In this document: positions 11,273-22,806 of the stretch, in pieces
Layout: each line of letters starts with the position of its first letter
Numbering within the stretch: the stretch's first letter is position 1
Assembly: GCA_916048055.1 (NCBI GenBank)
Contig: CAJZHL010000031.1
Coordinates: 744,001 to 808,000 of the forward strand
Length of the DNA: 64,000 bases
Reading direction: 5' to 3'
From: Pedinophyceae sp. YPF-701
Taxonomy: Eukaryota; Chlorophyta; Pedinophyceae
The notes under the pieces: generated by a model
What the model saw: the letters and a program-made list of their open reading frames with translations, nothing else
Databases searched by the model: none
What the model was told of the DNA's origin: nothing
Program-made: the position numbers and the translations under genes

Positions 11273-14200
11273 CTACGTGTTGGGGCCCTGGGTGTGGTCA
11301 GACGCGGGGCTGTGCCTGCTCCTCCCGAGGCCGGGCGCGTCGATCGACCCGCCGCGCCACCGCCTCCCCGGTAGCTTGGCCACCATGTGGCGCAGCTGTC
11401 GGTCCGTGTCCATCGTCAGCGCTGCGGCGCACACACAAAATGCACACAACCCGGTCAGCCGAAAATAATACCACACACATCCCGATCGCGCAAAGTCGCA
11501 CCGGCACCGCAGAGTGAACATAACGACGCAGGATCGTGTGGGGAGCCGCCTCCTCTTCTCACCTTGCGCGGGGATCATCTCCAGCGGCATGTACAGGATG
11601 CTCTGCTTCTTCATCACGTCCATGTTCCACCCGAGGTCCTCTCCGCCCGCCTCTGCAGCCACCTTGAGGGGCTCCTCCTCCGGGATCGAGTACTGCCGCT
11701 TTCGCTTCTCCGTAATGACGTCCATGGTCGCGCGCGTCTCGAGCTCCGACCGGTTCGAAGCCGACTTGAGCGAGCTCTTCAGCGACGACGACGAGTCGCG
11801 GAACGCGTCCCACACGATCTGTGCGAGCCCGAGGTCCTCGGCCGGAAGCGGCTGCGCGACGGACTCCCAGGCCGCGTGTTCGGCAAACTTGGGGCAGTGG
11901 ATCGAGTACTGCGCCGCGATGTTGCGCAGGCGCGGGGGCACCTCGGTGACGGCGATGGCCTGCTTGCGGAAGACCGTCTCGGCCATGCCGTCGTGCCGCT
12001 CGATCGAGGGGCGGTTCGACAGCGAGCTGCGGCGGGACTCGCTGCGGTTGGTGCGCATCATCGCCTGGTGCTCGCGGATGATCGAGAGCCACAGCCGGAA
12101 CGCAGACTTCAGACCGGGAATGATCCACTCGTGCCTGCGAGCGCAAGTGGGGGCGGGGGGGGGAGTTGGGCACGACTGGGGCGTGGGCATGCGGTTGTGC
12201 GGCGGCGGCGCGGCGGGGGCGAACGCACCAGGGCGCGACGCGGACGAAGGTGGTGTAGAACGGCCGGATGACCGCGTCGAGGAACCCGAGCTGGCCGTGC
12301 GGAACGTACTCGCGGGTGCGGTCCATCACGGCGGCAGGCGTGCGCCCCATGAGGCGCTCCTTGTCGCCCTGCACGAAGAACTCGGTGATGATCCGCGGCG
12401 TCCAGAGCAGGATGCAGCGCTTGCCGCGGATCAGGTGCGCCACGTCGGCGGCGTGCAGGGTCGCCTTGAGCAGCAGTGTGCGCGCGGCGCGGTCCGATGG
12501 CAGGACGCCGATCTCGTTGTGCTCCTCCAGGCGCTCCGCGAGCCGCTCGAGCTCGCTGACCATCTCGAAGTGGTGCTGCGCGGCGCGGGGGGCGGGCGGG
12601 ACGGGGTGAGCGCGAGTCAGGCGCGGTTTCGCACGCAGTGCAGAAAGAAGAGGGGGGGGGGTGTTGTTGGGGGTGTACCTTCATGTCGGTGCCGTGGATG
12701 AGCGCGATGATGGTCCCGCGGGCGAACGCGCGGTCCTCGGCGCTGTATTTGCTGAACACGTCCGTCTCCGGGGTGTCGGCCAGGGTGCGGAAGAGACGCG
12801 CGCAGTGCCCGTTCTCCTGCGGGCTCACGTCGTTGTACGTCACCGCGAGCGGGTGGCCCGTGTTGATCAGAAAGTCGTTCGTGAGGCCCAGGTGGCCCAG
12901 GTCGTGCGCCAGCGCCGCCACCAGCACGCACAACTTGTCCAGCTTGCTCCACCCGCTGCCCGGTGGACCTGGCTCCCTGCACCCACACGCGCACGCCGCA
13001 CGACACGGTCTCGCGCCCGCGCGCGCCGCACAGCGAAAGCGTCGTCCTGGCGGCCCCGAGCACGCACGGCGGGCGTTGTTGCACTTGCTTGGCATGTTGG
13101 TGGGTGGGTCACCTTTCGTAATCAAGGAGGAGCTGGAAGCACGAGTGGCAGACGTCGATGGCGTGGTACCAGTTGTGGTACGGGTTGTCGTCGTACTGCT
13201 TCGCGAGCGCCGACACGAGCGCCAGCACCGTCGCCTCGTCCGGCAGCTTGGACTTCTTCTTGTTGCGCGGCGACACCGGCGTCAGGAAGCTGTGCGTCAC
13301 CGGGGGGTCCGCCGCCATCCCGTCCGAGCGCGCGCTGTCCGTGCTCGGCGCGCTCGCCAGGTTGCTGTCGGCCTTCACCGGCGCCGTGCCGTCCCGCGAG
13401 GGCTCCTGACACACCAGTCCGAGGCGCCGGAACATCATCAGCACCGCGCGCGGCAGCGCGTCGTACGGCACGTCCAGGACGTTCCACTCCGGCGTGCCCA
13501 TGAGCTCGGGCTGCAGCCCGGACGCGGCCTCCTCGGCACGCACCGTCGCGGCGGCGTCGCTGATGCCCGACCCCATGGCGTCGTTGCATAGCTCGCTGTA
13601 CGACTGGTTGATGCGGCTCTGTCCGGACGCGGACGGCGAGCGCATCGAGTCGTTCGAGCGGCGGCCGGAGCTCGACGCCCGGCGGCGCCCGAGCGGACGC
13701 CGCCCGTACAGCTCCTCCCACTCCCCCAGCCCGAGGCCGGTAAACCCCCCCGTGCCGCCCTCGCGCGCCACGCGCGTCAGGACGCCCGCGCCCTTCAGCG
13801 TGGACTTCGCGACGCGCCGCACGGAGTTGCACATCCGCCGCAGCGCCTCGTCGAGCCCCACGTCCTCGTTGCCGACGTTGACGCCCTCCGGAACAAACTG
13901 AATCTCCCCCTCCTCGTCGAGCTGCGCGGCGATGTCCGCGACCTCCGCGAACTGCTTCGCGAGCGGCGTGAGGATCAGCATGTCCGTGATGGTGAAGAGC
14001 GCCGACACGAGCAGCACGGAGAAGGTCACCAGGACGATCTTGCGCAGCCCGGTCCACATGACGAGCGCGCGGGCCTCGAGCAGGCGGTCGAAGCCGACGA
14101 CGGTGCCGTCCGGGTGCTGGAACTCGACGGGCGAGACGGGCGTCGTCGCGTTCGCCGCGTAGGCCTCTTGGTACTTGCTGGTGGTGACGTACAGGAGATT

Positions 14201-15484
14201 CGCGGCCCCGAACTGCCAGGAGTGCTCGTGGGCGCTGCGGACGAGCGCCGCGGTGGCCCTGCGGCTGACCCCGCCGACGGCCGCGACGTGGCGCACGAAC
14301 GACTCCATGCGCCGGTCGTAGATGAGGAAGCTCTGGAGGGAGTAGAGCCAGCTCGTGAGAGCCATGACGAAGGTACTCAGGCCCGCGATGGCCAAGACTA
14401 GCTGGCGGATGCGCGCGGCGGTCCGCGCGCGCAGCTGCCGCGCCGGGTCCGTGCTCCGCGCGTCCGTCAGGACGCGATACCGCCACAGGCACGTCAGGAC
14501 CTTCTGGAGCGCGAGGGGCTGCGGAGAGAAGCGCGAACAAGCAGGTTCGATGTCGCGCCACCCCGAGGTCGTTCCCGGGCCCGCGCGGGCCGGATCTGCC
14601 CGGAATGCGGGCGGAGCGGGGAGGCAGTGTGCGTGCGGAGCGTGCGCGGGGGCGTTGCGGGCGTGCCTGTATCAGAATTCCGAGCACCGCGACGCCCACT
14701 GCGTAGGTGGCGTGGACGTATGCCACCTCGTTCACCGGCTGATGCGTGTCGTGGTACGGGTGTCGGTCCAGCACGAGCCGCTGCCAGAGGAGATTGATGA
14801 CCGGCCCCGCTGTCCCGACCGCGTCCATGATGAGCGTGAAGGCTGCAGGCACGGAGCCGTGTTGCCTCGTGTGAGGCTTGCACATCGCGGCGGTGCGCGC
14901 GAAGCACGCGAGCCACGGCGCAGCTGGAGGCCGGAACGCGCTGCTCGCTGCGGCTGTGCGGCCGTCGCGGCGGGATGGCGTCACGGGGGGGCGGCTGGAG
15001 CTCGAGCGTGCGTGGTGGTGGTGGTGGATGAGCAGGGCGTGAGAGCAGGGCACAGGGGGCTCTGGGAGGGCGCATTGCGGCCGGCGGTCGCACGGGCTCA
15101 CCGTTGTGCAGCACTACGTAGTCTGACGCGAGGACGGCGTTGATGGCGCTGTCCGCGATGAGGAAGAGCGCGAAACAAACGGCCATTGCCGAGCGACCTG
15201 TGGACGCATCCCAGGCCCCCGCCAAACTCCCCTGCCACACCCAGTAGTTCAAACTGTCCTGGAAGCACTGCGCCAGGGCGACCACCACCACGACGGAGAT
15301 CCACACGTACGACATGGAGAGCTGCACGCACGAGGACACCAACACGAAGTAGAGCGGCCCCGCCGGCGCAGCAGTGCCCCCAGCCCGCGGCGCGCGCGAC
15401 GGGAGACCGCTTCCGGGGACAGCGAACGCACCTTGACGCACAATCGTTTCCGATACGGCTCGGGGCGCTGCCGCCGCCGCTTGT
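11273..15484 (-). CDS. Multi-pass membrane cyclic-nucleotide phosphodiesterase, copy A
   Basis: Class I phosphodiesterase that hydrolyses cAMP and/or cGMP. Exons: 15484?-15102, 14842-14667, 14518-13113, 12955-12679, 12575-12229, 12134-11563, 11421-11273; all internal phases agree. The first exon is uncertain: the frame is open to a possible acceptor at 15485/6, no ATG is found in it, and a further 5' exon is expected. N-terminal exons encode hydrophobic segments (YVWISVVVVVALAQCF, AVCFALFLIADSAINAVLA). A third hydrophobic stretch lies in exon 2, and exon 3 has two more flanking a region of about 100 residues that may face outward (AIAGLSTFVMALTSWLYSL and KIVLVTFSVLLVSALF). The catalytic domain has NPYHNWYHAIDVCHS, the metal motif HDLGHLGLTNDF, SPQENGHCA, HAADVAHL, and FFVQGDKE. 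The intron between exons 2 and 3 begins GC (CAG|GCACGC). The C-terminal about 240 residues are unrecognised. Confidence 0.88.
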
Positions 15485-16507
15485 CTAAAGTCTCCACTCC
15501 AATCTCATCGTGCGCCCCGAATCCCACCGTGGGCTTCGCATCGTCGCTCGGCGGCCTCTTCTCGTCCCCAGAGAAGCGCCGAGCGACCGGGTGCAGGGCC
15601 GCCTTCACCACCGTCATGCTGCCTGGTCCGTAGCGCCTCTGCGTCCTCGTCACTGGCCGCGGCACCGCATTCTGCTTCCCCGGAGCACTCGCTACAAGTT
15701 CGTGGACGCGGCCGTTGCAAGCATTGTGCGCATATGAGCGCGAACACACCGCAGCTCGGCCCAGTGTGGCCCGGGCTGCCTGCGCTCGCACCCCGCATGG
15801 TCTGCCGCGCCGGCCGGGGCTGTCGCGCCGAGCTAAATCCCGCGCGCGTCGCGGAACATCGAGTCGCTCGGGAAACCATGCGGGGCCGACCCTCGCTGCC
15901 GGGCTGCCGCGCACACCCGCAGGAACGCGGCGCGGTCAACGCGCCAGTGAGAGGTCTGAGCCGCGCGCGTCCGGGGCCGCACGGGCCGTGAACCGGCCAC
16001 GAGTGCCTCAGGAGCGACGAATCGCAACACACGTCTGCTGCTCGCGGGCCGTTTCAAGCCATGCAACCCCGCGTTCGCCGCTGATTCGGCCCTTGTGCTC
16101 ATCGAAGCACACAACCACCTAGGACAGAGGCGCGACGAACGCTGCGGGTCACGTCTCCGCGGGCCACGGACCCCGCGCTGACGGGAGAAGCCGCGAGGTG
16201 CGTGTCGGACCCGCGACGGAATGCGGTCTTCACATGGAGCGCCTCTGATCATACTGCACACAAATTTGATGCGCCCACGTCCTGGCGGTCACCCAGAAAC
16301 CGCGAGGCGACGCAGCAGGGCCTCTCCGTCGCCCTGCCCCCGCGCGCATCTTCGTGTCGACGCCACTCGACTCCGTCTAGACAACTCTGCATGCTCTGCC
16401 AACACAAATTGTGGCGGCCGGGAGGTCGGCCCGCAGCTAGGGCTCCGCCGCAAGCGGTGGCACCTGGGGCGGAGTCAGGGGGGACTGTTCCCGGGCGGAG
16501 AGGGGTG
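15485..16507. other. Region between the two phosphodiesterases
   Basis: This should contain the missing 5' exon and promoter of PDE-A and the 3' UTR of PDE-B. One minus-strand ATG at about 15617 opens a frame (MTVVKAALHPVARRF) that overlaps the proposed acceptor, but I could not connect it in phase to the first transmembrane exon. Nothing else is recognisable. Confidence 0.4.
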
Positions 16508-19500
16508 TCAGGCCGTAGGGGCTGCCTGGCGCGGCGTTGGCAGCCTTGGCGTGGCCGCGGCCCCCGGCCGCCACGCCGTCGTGATGAGCCGCTGCACCAT
16601 CACCGTGTACTGCTTGTTCGTGTCCATCGTCAGCACTGCGGAGTCCACCACGGCGAGCGCACGCACGTGAGACAACACACACCTTGGCACGCAGCAGCGG
16701 CTCCGACGGGCCTGGCACGCGCACGCACCTTGCGCCGGGATCGTCGACGTCGGGAGGAACACCAGCGCCTGCTTGCGCAGCACACTCTTCTCCCACGGCG
16801 CAACCGCATCGACAGCGTCCTGCCCGGGGTTCTGCGCATCCCCAGTCGACTCCCGTGGCGCGGCGACGCCCTCCAGCGGCCCGGACGACACCGACGGCAA
16901 GAGCGAGGAGCGCGGCGTCCGCGCCGGCGTCCGCGGAAGGGCCACCTCGGGGAACGACCACTCCTCCTGTGTGCGGCGGGCCTCCGCGTCCCCCTGGTCG
17001 ACGAGCGCGAGGAGGTCCGGCGCGTCGTCGTCGAGCGGCTGCGCCACGCACTCGTACGCCGCCGTCTCCGCGAACTCCTTCGCGTGGATCGAGAAGTCCT
17101 TGGCAACGGCGCGCGCCAACGCCGGAATGGGACTGACCTCGACGCGCTTCTGGCTGACGGGCGCGCCGTTTCCGTTGCTGGCCGGCGTCACCGCGGGACG
17201 GCGCGCGACGGACGTGGCCTCCACGTCTTCGCACCCGGCCAGCGCCGCCTGGTGCTGCCGAATTACTAGCAGCCACGTGCGATACGTACACCGCAGGCCG
17301 TCAACCAGCCACCCGTGCCTGCGAACGCACGCGGGGCGGGCGGTACGCGGTGAACATCGATCTCGCTACGCGGCGGGGACCGCGGTGCAACCACCGGGGC
17401 TGTCGGGCGGCGCGCGGGGACCCACCAGGGCGCGACGTGCACAAGGGCGCAGAAATAAGGGCGGATGACGGCGTCCAGGAACCCGAGCTGCCCCTGCGGA
17501 ACGTACTCCTTCGTCCGGTCCATCACCGCCGCGGGCTGCGACCCCGCCGAGCGCTCCTTGTCGCCCTGGAGGAAGAACTCCGTGACGATGCGAGAGGTCC
17601 ACTCCAGCACGCAGCCCTGCGCCCTGGCGAGGTAGGCCACGTCGGCGGCGTGGAGCAGCGACCGGAGGAGCAGGCGCCGCTCGCGGTGGCCCTCCGGGAG
17701 GTTTCCCGCGGAGCCTGCGCGCGCGAGGTCTTCTGCCAGGGTCTCGAGTTCGCTCGTGAGGCTGAAGTGGTGCTTCATGTCCGTGGCCTGGATCAGCGAG
17801 ATGATCGTCTCGCGCGCGAAGACGCGGTCCGCGGCGCGCAGGTTCCGGAACACGTTGGCCTCCGCGTTGCGCGCCATGGTCTGGAACAGCCGCGCGCAGT
17901 GCCCGTTCTCCTGGGGGGAGTTGTCGTTGTACGTGATGGCCAGCGGGTGGCCCGTTTGCACCAGGAAGTCGTTCGTCACGCCGACGTGCCCCAGGTCGTG
18001 GCTCAGCGCCGCGACCAGCAGGCACAACTTCTCCACGCTCGTCCACTGCGTCCGCGCCTCGATCGTCTCGCTCCTGCAACGCACCGCGCGACACACGCAA
18101 CACCGGCTGAGCGCCTCGCAGCCAGCGGCCGGCCGCGGTGCAGCCTGGTGCAGCTGGGGATTCGCCCTCAAGCTGGGCTGGCAGTGCAACAACACGTTGG
18201 CGGGCCCGCACCTCTCGCAGTCGAGGAGCAGCTGGAAGCACGAGTGGCAGACGTCGACGGCATGGAACCAGTTGTGGTACGGGTGCTCGTCGTACTGGTC
18301 CGCGAGGAGCTCGATGAGCGCCTGCAGCGAGGCCTCCGTCGGCATGTCGCTCGCCGCCCCGTCCGGCGCCACCAGGCCCATCCGCGCGAACATGATGATC
18401 AGCGCTTTGGGCAGCAGCCCCGGGGGCACCTCGAGAGAGTTCCACTCCCGCGTGCCGATGAGGTCCGCGTACAGCTCGGGGTCCTCGACGACCTCCACGT
18501 CCGTGTTCGACGACGTCAGCACCAGGTGGGGGACCGTATGCCCAGGCCCGCCCTCCGTCGACGATCGCCCACTTGCCCGCGACACGCGCGCCCCACCGCC
18601 ATGCTTCGACCGCCGCGGGCCGTGCCGGCGGTGCCCGCTGCCGTACAGCTCGCGCCACTCCCCGAGCCCGAGCCCCGTGAGGCCGTCCTCGCCCTCCCGC
18701 GCGACGCGGCCCACGACGTCGGCGCCACGCATGCTCTTCTTGACAGCGCGCCACACGTTCTCGCTGACGCGGTGCAGGGCGTCCTCGAGGCTCAGGGCCT
18801 CCTCCGGGGACTGCGCGCTCTTCGCGAAGCCGTACTCGTCCAGCTGCGACGCCGCGTGCGTCACGTCGGTGAGCAACGCACACAGCGGAGCCAGCACGAG
18901 CGAGTCGGTGACGTACCACAGCGCGAACGACCACGCCAGCACGGTCAGCACGAGCGTGACCTTGCGGATCGCCGACCACCGCGCGAAGCTCAGGAAGAAC
19001 GGCTCGCGCGCGAACGCCACCGCCGCGGGGCGAGGCCCGCCGGCGCTGACCACGAGGTGGTGCTCGCTGGCGTCCGCCGGGCAGGTCTCCGGGGCGCCGC
19101 AGTCGCCGCGCAAGTACTCGCGGTGCCCGTCGAGCTCGAGGTACACCACGGCGTGCCGCCTGACCTGCCACGGCGTGCGACGGAGGTCCTCTGTGACCGC
19201 CCGGAGCGCCGAGGCGGCCTCCTTGCGCGTCGTGACGGCCGCGACGGTGCCGAGGTGGCCGACGAGCGTGGGGACCTCCCTGTTCCCGACGAGGTGGCTC
19301 TGCTGCGCGTACACCCAGTTCGCGAGCCCGAGGAGGAAGAGAGAGAGGCTGGCCAGGGTTAGCATCATGCTGCGGATCCGGGACGCGAACACGGAGCTCG
19401 TGCGCTGCGCCGCGGTGCTGTCCTGCGACGCCTTGATCGCGCCGCGCCGCCAGAAGACCCCGAGGATCTTGAACAGCGCGAGCGGCTGCGAGGAACAGGA

Positions 19501-20106
19501 CATCGAGGGGGGGGGGGTTGTGCAGCTGTGGAGGGTTGGATTGCTGCGTGCTGGGGCGCGGGCTGGCGGGGCGCCGGGCGGACCTGGAGGACGAGCGACG
19601 TGACGATCGCGCGCTGCAGGAAGCAGCCTTGGAGGTGCTGGAAGACTTCCAGGCCTATCTGCGGGTGTAAATAAGCGTGGTGGTCCACGAGGACGGCCTT
19701 GTAGACCAGCATGATGGCGGGCGCGGCCGAGCCCAGGGCGTCCACGGCGTACGCCGTGCCTGCGCGCACGCCGAAACTTGGTGTTCGGTTCGATCGTGAG
19801 AGCAGGAGATTGTTGCTGTGACCTGCGACGCGCGGGCGAAGGTGCCTTGCCTGCGACGAAGCCCTGGAGTTCACGCGTGACGCCGTACGTCACGGCTCCG
19901 TCGGCCGCGAGCAGCGCTGCCGCCCCGAGCGTGAGCCAGGAGCCGCGAGAGCTGGTCAGGGCCGTGGGGGCGCCGCCCGACGCGTGCGCGGCGATGAAGT
20001 CCGCAAAGACGCACGACACGGCAGTCGTGATGATCGCGAGCTTCCATAGAGTGCTCTCCGCCAGCTGCAGGTGGCGCGGGACGTGATGGTGTTGAGTGGT
20101 GAGCAC
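16508..20106 (-). CDS. Multi-pass membrane cyclic-nucleotide phosphodiesterase, copy B
   Basis: Tandem paralogue of PDE-A with the same domain order. Exons: 20106?-19851, 19759-19584, 19485-18212, 18073-17426, 17318-16729, 16635-16508; phases agree. The 5' end is open: the first exon frame has no convincing ATG, so at least one upstream exon is missing from this call. Hydrophobic segments include STLWKLAIITTAVSCVF, LTLGAAALLAADGAV, MMLTLASLSLFLLGLANWVY and VTLVLTVLAWSFALWYVTDSLV. Catalytic motifs are HPYHNWFHAVDVCHS, HDLGHVGVTNDF, SPQENGHCARLF, HAADVAYL, FFLQGDKE. The C-terminal region matches copy A at HGWLVDGLRCTYRTWL, AVAKDFSIHAKEFAETAAYECVAQPL and LTMDTNKQY. The first resolved intron starts GC (CAG|GCAAGG). 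The copy-A intron after the MK of TDMK is absent here, where TDMKHHF is uninterrupted. Confidence 0.88.
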
Positions 20107-21176
20107 GAGCAGTGGTGCTGCGGTTGTGGGCGCTTGCAGCGACCGTCAGCGCCGGAAACGCAACCTCCACGTGGGGTTTTGGCCGAAGCGAGGGGGCGCG
20201 GACGCCGCAGGGCCCAGGTTCGCGAGCACACGGCGCAGTAGGGTCGCTGCGTCAGGGCTCCCTCGCGGCAGCGCGCTCCGGGCTGGGTGGCCGTCGCGGC
20301 AGCGCGCTGAGCCCGTTGCACAGACAGCGTGCGCAGACGCCGAAAAAGGCAACGCAAAGGCCCGTTGATTCGGGCGGAATTCGGCAGTTGCGAGGGGGGC
20401 TGGCCAGGGTGCCCCGGGCATGGGGCGAACTTGCGCTGCTTTTGGCGGTACGCGGGCCAAGGCGGACGTGCGGAACTGACACTACAACGACATGCGAGTG
20501 AAACGCAGCGCACCTTCTGGGCAGCGACGGTGAGCCACGTTTTACGTCCCTGCTTGGCTTTGTTCGGGCGAACTGGGTTGAACGCAGCGGCACCGTACGG
20601 CGAGTGACCGAAGCTGACGGAGCTCCTCGTCTCGAACAGGCTGGGCACGGACACCATGAGCCTGGACAGCGCTGTGTCGATAGCGCCGCCCCCTTGCTTC
20701 ATGCTTGCATGCGCTCTCAACACTCGCCCGCAGATTGTGCGCTCATGGCCGAAACCAAGGGCCGCGTGCGGGCTGCGAGCGGATGTCGGCACTGGCCGCT
20801 GTGACTGGGCAGGCAGGCAGCTCCTGGCAAGCCCAAGGGCCGCGGAGCAGCCGCCCTGGCCAGGCCAGGCCAGTACCCCGTCCTGGCACGTGACGGCCGC
20901 CCTGTCCCACCGCACCACGCGCGCGGCCGCGCCCCGCCCATGCCCACCTCGCAACACTCCGCACCCGACCGGCGTCGCCCGCTCAGCGCGCGACGAGCCT
21001 GCATCCTCGGCTGACCCCCGCAGCCCACCTGCCCGCGCAACACCCAAACCTGGCCGCCGCCCTCCCCACGACGCAGCCCCCGCCCGGCAGGAAGGCCCCG
21101 TCGTCCCTGCGCCCAGCCACCACGTCGCCCGCGGGACGACCCGCGCTGTTTCAAGCGCGTGTTTGCACGTCACACT
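20107..21176. other. Upstream of PDE-B; 3' side of FAF1-like gene
   Basis: This probably holds the unresolved 5' exon(s) and promoter of PDE-B and the 3' UTR of the next minus-strand gene. I could not find a start exon that joins the first transmembrane exon in phase. No other gene is visible. Confidence 0.4.
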
Positions 21177-22806
21177 TCAAAACTTTGGGATTTTGAATTT
21201 TGGCCGGCCAGGGGCCCCACGCCGCACGCCGCCGCCCCCACGCCGCACGCCGCCGCCCGCAGCGCCTCCGCCGCGGCGCCTCCTGCCCGCGCCGTCGCCT
21301 GAAACGCGCAGCATCCCCGCCGAAAAGCCCCCTAGCTCCCCCAGCCCCTTGTCCACGCTGCGGGCGCGCTCCCGCCGCTTCGCCTTCCCGGACCCCTTCC
21401 GCTGCGCCATCCCGGTCTCGAACGCCAGGTCCCGCGCGGCGTCCTCCCGCTGCTTCCTGCGCGCAGCGCACCGAGCCGCTCCGCACGTGTCATGCGTCCA
21501 CTTGCGCGCCCTCGCGCGCCGTGGCCCGCGCCGCGCCCGGGAACGCATGCCTGCGCACGCACATGCAGGGGCATGCGTGTGCGGAGCCGTGCACGTCGCT
21601 GCGTGGCGTACCGCTTCTTCGCGAGTCCTTTGCCTATCGACAGAGGTATGCGCGGCCCCTTGTCGGCCTTGGCTCCGATCCGCTCGAGCTCCCGCGCCTT
21701 AAACTCCGCCAGCGCCTTCTTGTCCAGGCCCTTCGCTCCGAGCCTCTCCACCTCCCTCTGCGCGCGCGACAACCCAGCGGCAGCACACGAAGGGTACGTC
21801 GGCGCGCGGGGTCGCGGGCGAGCTTCCGAACGTGCCGGTCCGGCATGCGAGCCGGGCAGCATCGTTGCAGCGCACACCCGCGGCCAGCTCCGCCGTGGTG
21901 CGGCCGCGGGAGCCGAGCCCTGTCGTCAGGCCCGGGGTACAACACCTGCATCGCTTGGAACTCCCCCCTGGACACGACCCCGCCGTCCCCGGCCTCCCGC
22001 GCCGCGCTCCGGTCCACGCCAGATCCCTCCGCGCCCCTGGCCGCCGCGCTTGCCCTCCGACGCTTCAGGAACGGGTCCTCAAAGTCAACGACGCTCGGCG
22101 ACTGTTGCAGCGCCGCGCCTGCGTCGCCGGAGGCGCCGCCCGACGACTCGCTTGACGTGTCGTCGGCGCTGCTCGTCGTCGCCGACGACGTGGGCTCGTC
22201 GGACCGCTGCGCCCGCTCCGCGTCGCGAGCGCTGCTCTCCCCGCGAGTCGGCTTGGCCGAGGGAGGCTCGCCGTCGTCGTCGGAAGCGGGCGGGCTCGGG
22301 CCGCCGCCGCTGAGGGCCCCGCCGAGCAGGTACGCGCGGAAGTCGTCCTCGTCGAGCACGTCCTCGTGGCGGCGTTGCGCCTTGCGGCGCTGTCGTGCAG
22401 GCGGCCCCTCCTCTGCGGGGTCATCTGCGGGAGCAAGGGCGGGGCGGCAGGATCCTGGCAGCTGGGTGGTATGGCTCGCACGTGCAGCGATGGGTCCTGT
22501 CGGACACGGATGGAAGGTCACCGCCGGGCAGCAGTCCACAGGAGGGCCAAGGCGATGGCAGCGTGGTGAGGGCCCACCTTTGCTGTTGATGTGTGATCTC
22601 CTTGCATGTGGCGGGTTCTCCTCGCGGGTGATTGTCGCGAAACCGCCGTCCAGGAAGTCGTCCACGGTCATGTTGGCCGGCATTGCTGTCTCGGCGGCTC
22701 CGTTCGACGCGGTTCCCGTTCGATGTGGTCGTGTTCCTGGGCGCTGCTTCTTCTTCCCCGTCAAGCCATCCCGCGTATCGCGCTTCGGCGCTGAGTGCGG
22801 CGCCAT
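21177..22806 (-). CDS. FAF1/C1orf131-like nucleolar protein (DUF4602-type)
   Basis: Likely small-subunit ribosome-assembly factor of the FAF1/C1orf131 type, 377 residues. Exons: 22806-22578, 22424-21946, 21757-21612, 21456-21177; phases agree. Residues 1-55 are basic and include MTVDDFLDGGFATI, the same short motif as the NOC2 N-terminus. The middle (DVLDEDDFRAYLLGGAL, then Ser/Asp-rich) is disordered in character. The assignment rests on the C-terminal third: REVERLGAKGLDKKALAEFK, RELERIGAKADKGPRIPLSI, KQREDAARDLAFETG and GELGGFSAGMLRVS, which follow the order of conserved blocks I remember for DUF4602. The tail is Gly/Arg-rich and ends KFKIPKF. An upstream in-frame ATG at 22908 would add 34 residues; I chose 22806 because the added stretch has no conserved look. 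Confidence 0.68.

Noticed and set aside
13122-15101. 659-residue minus-strand open frame in the PDE-A region
   Set aside because: Only its stretch near 14842-14667 is real (exon 2); the rest is the wrong frame through exon 3 and reads as Arg/Ala-rich noise.
15249-15617. ATG at about 15617 (MTVVKAALHPVARRF) as the PDE-A start
   Set aside because: Its frame does not reach the first transmembrane segment, and no normal-length intron joins the two in phase.
11273-20106. PDE-A and PDE-B as one giant gene
   Set aside because: Each has a complete catalytic domain, its own C-terminal exon with a stop, and the same exon series from the first membrane exon onward.
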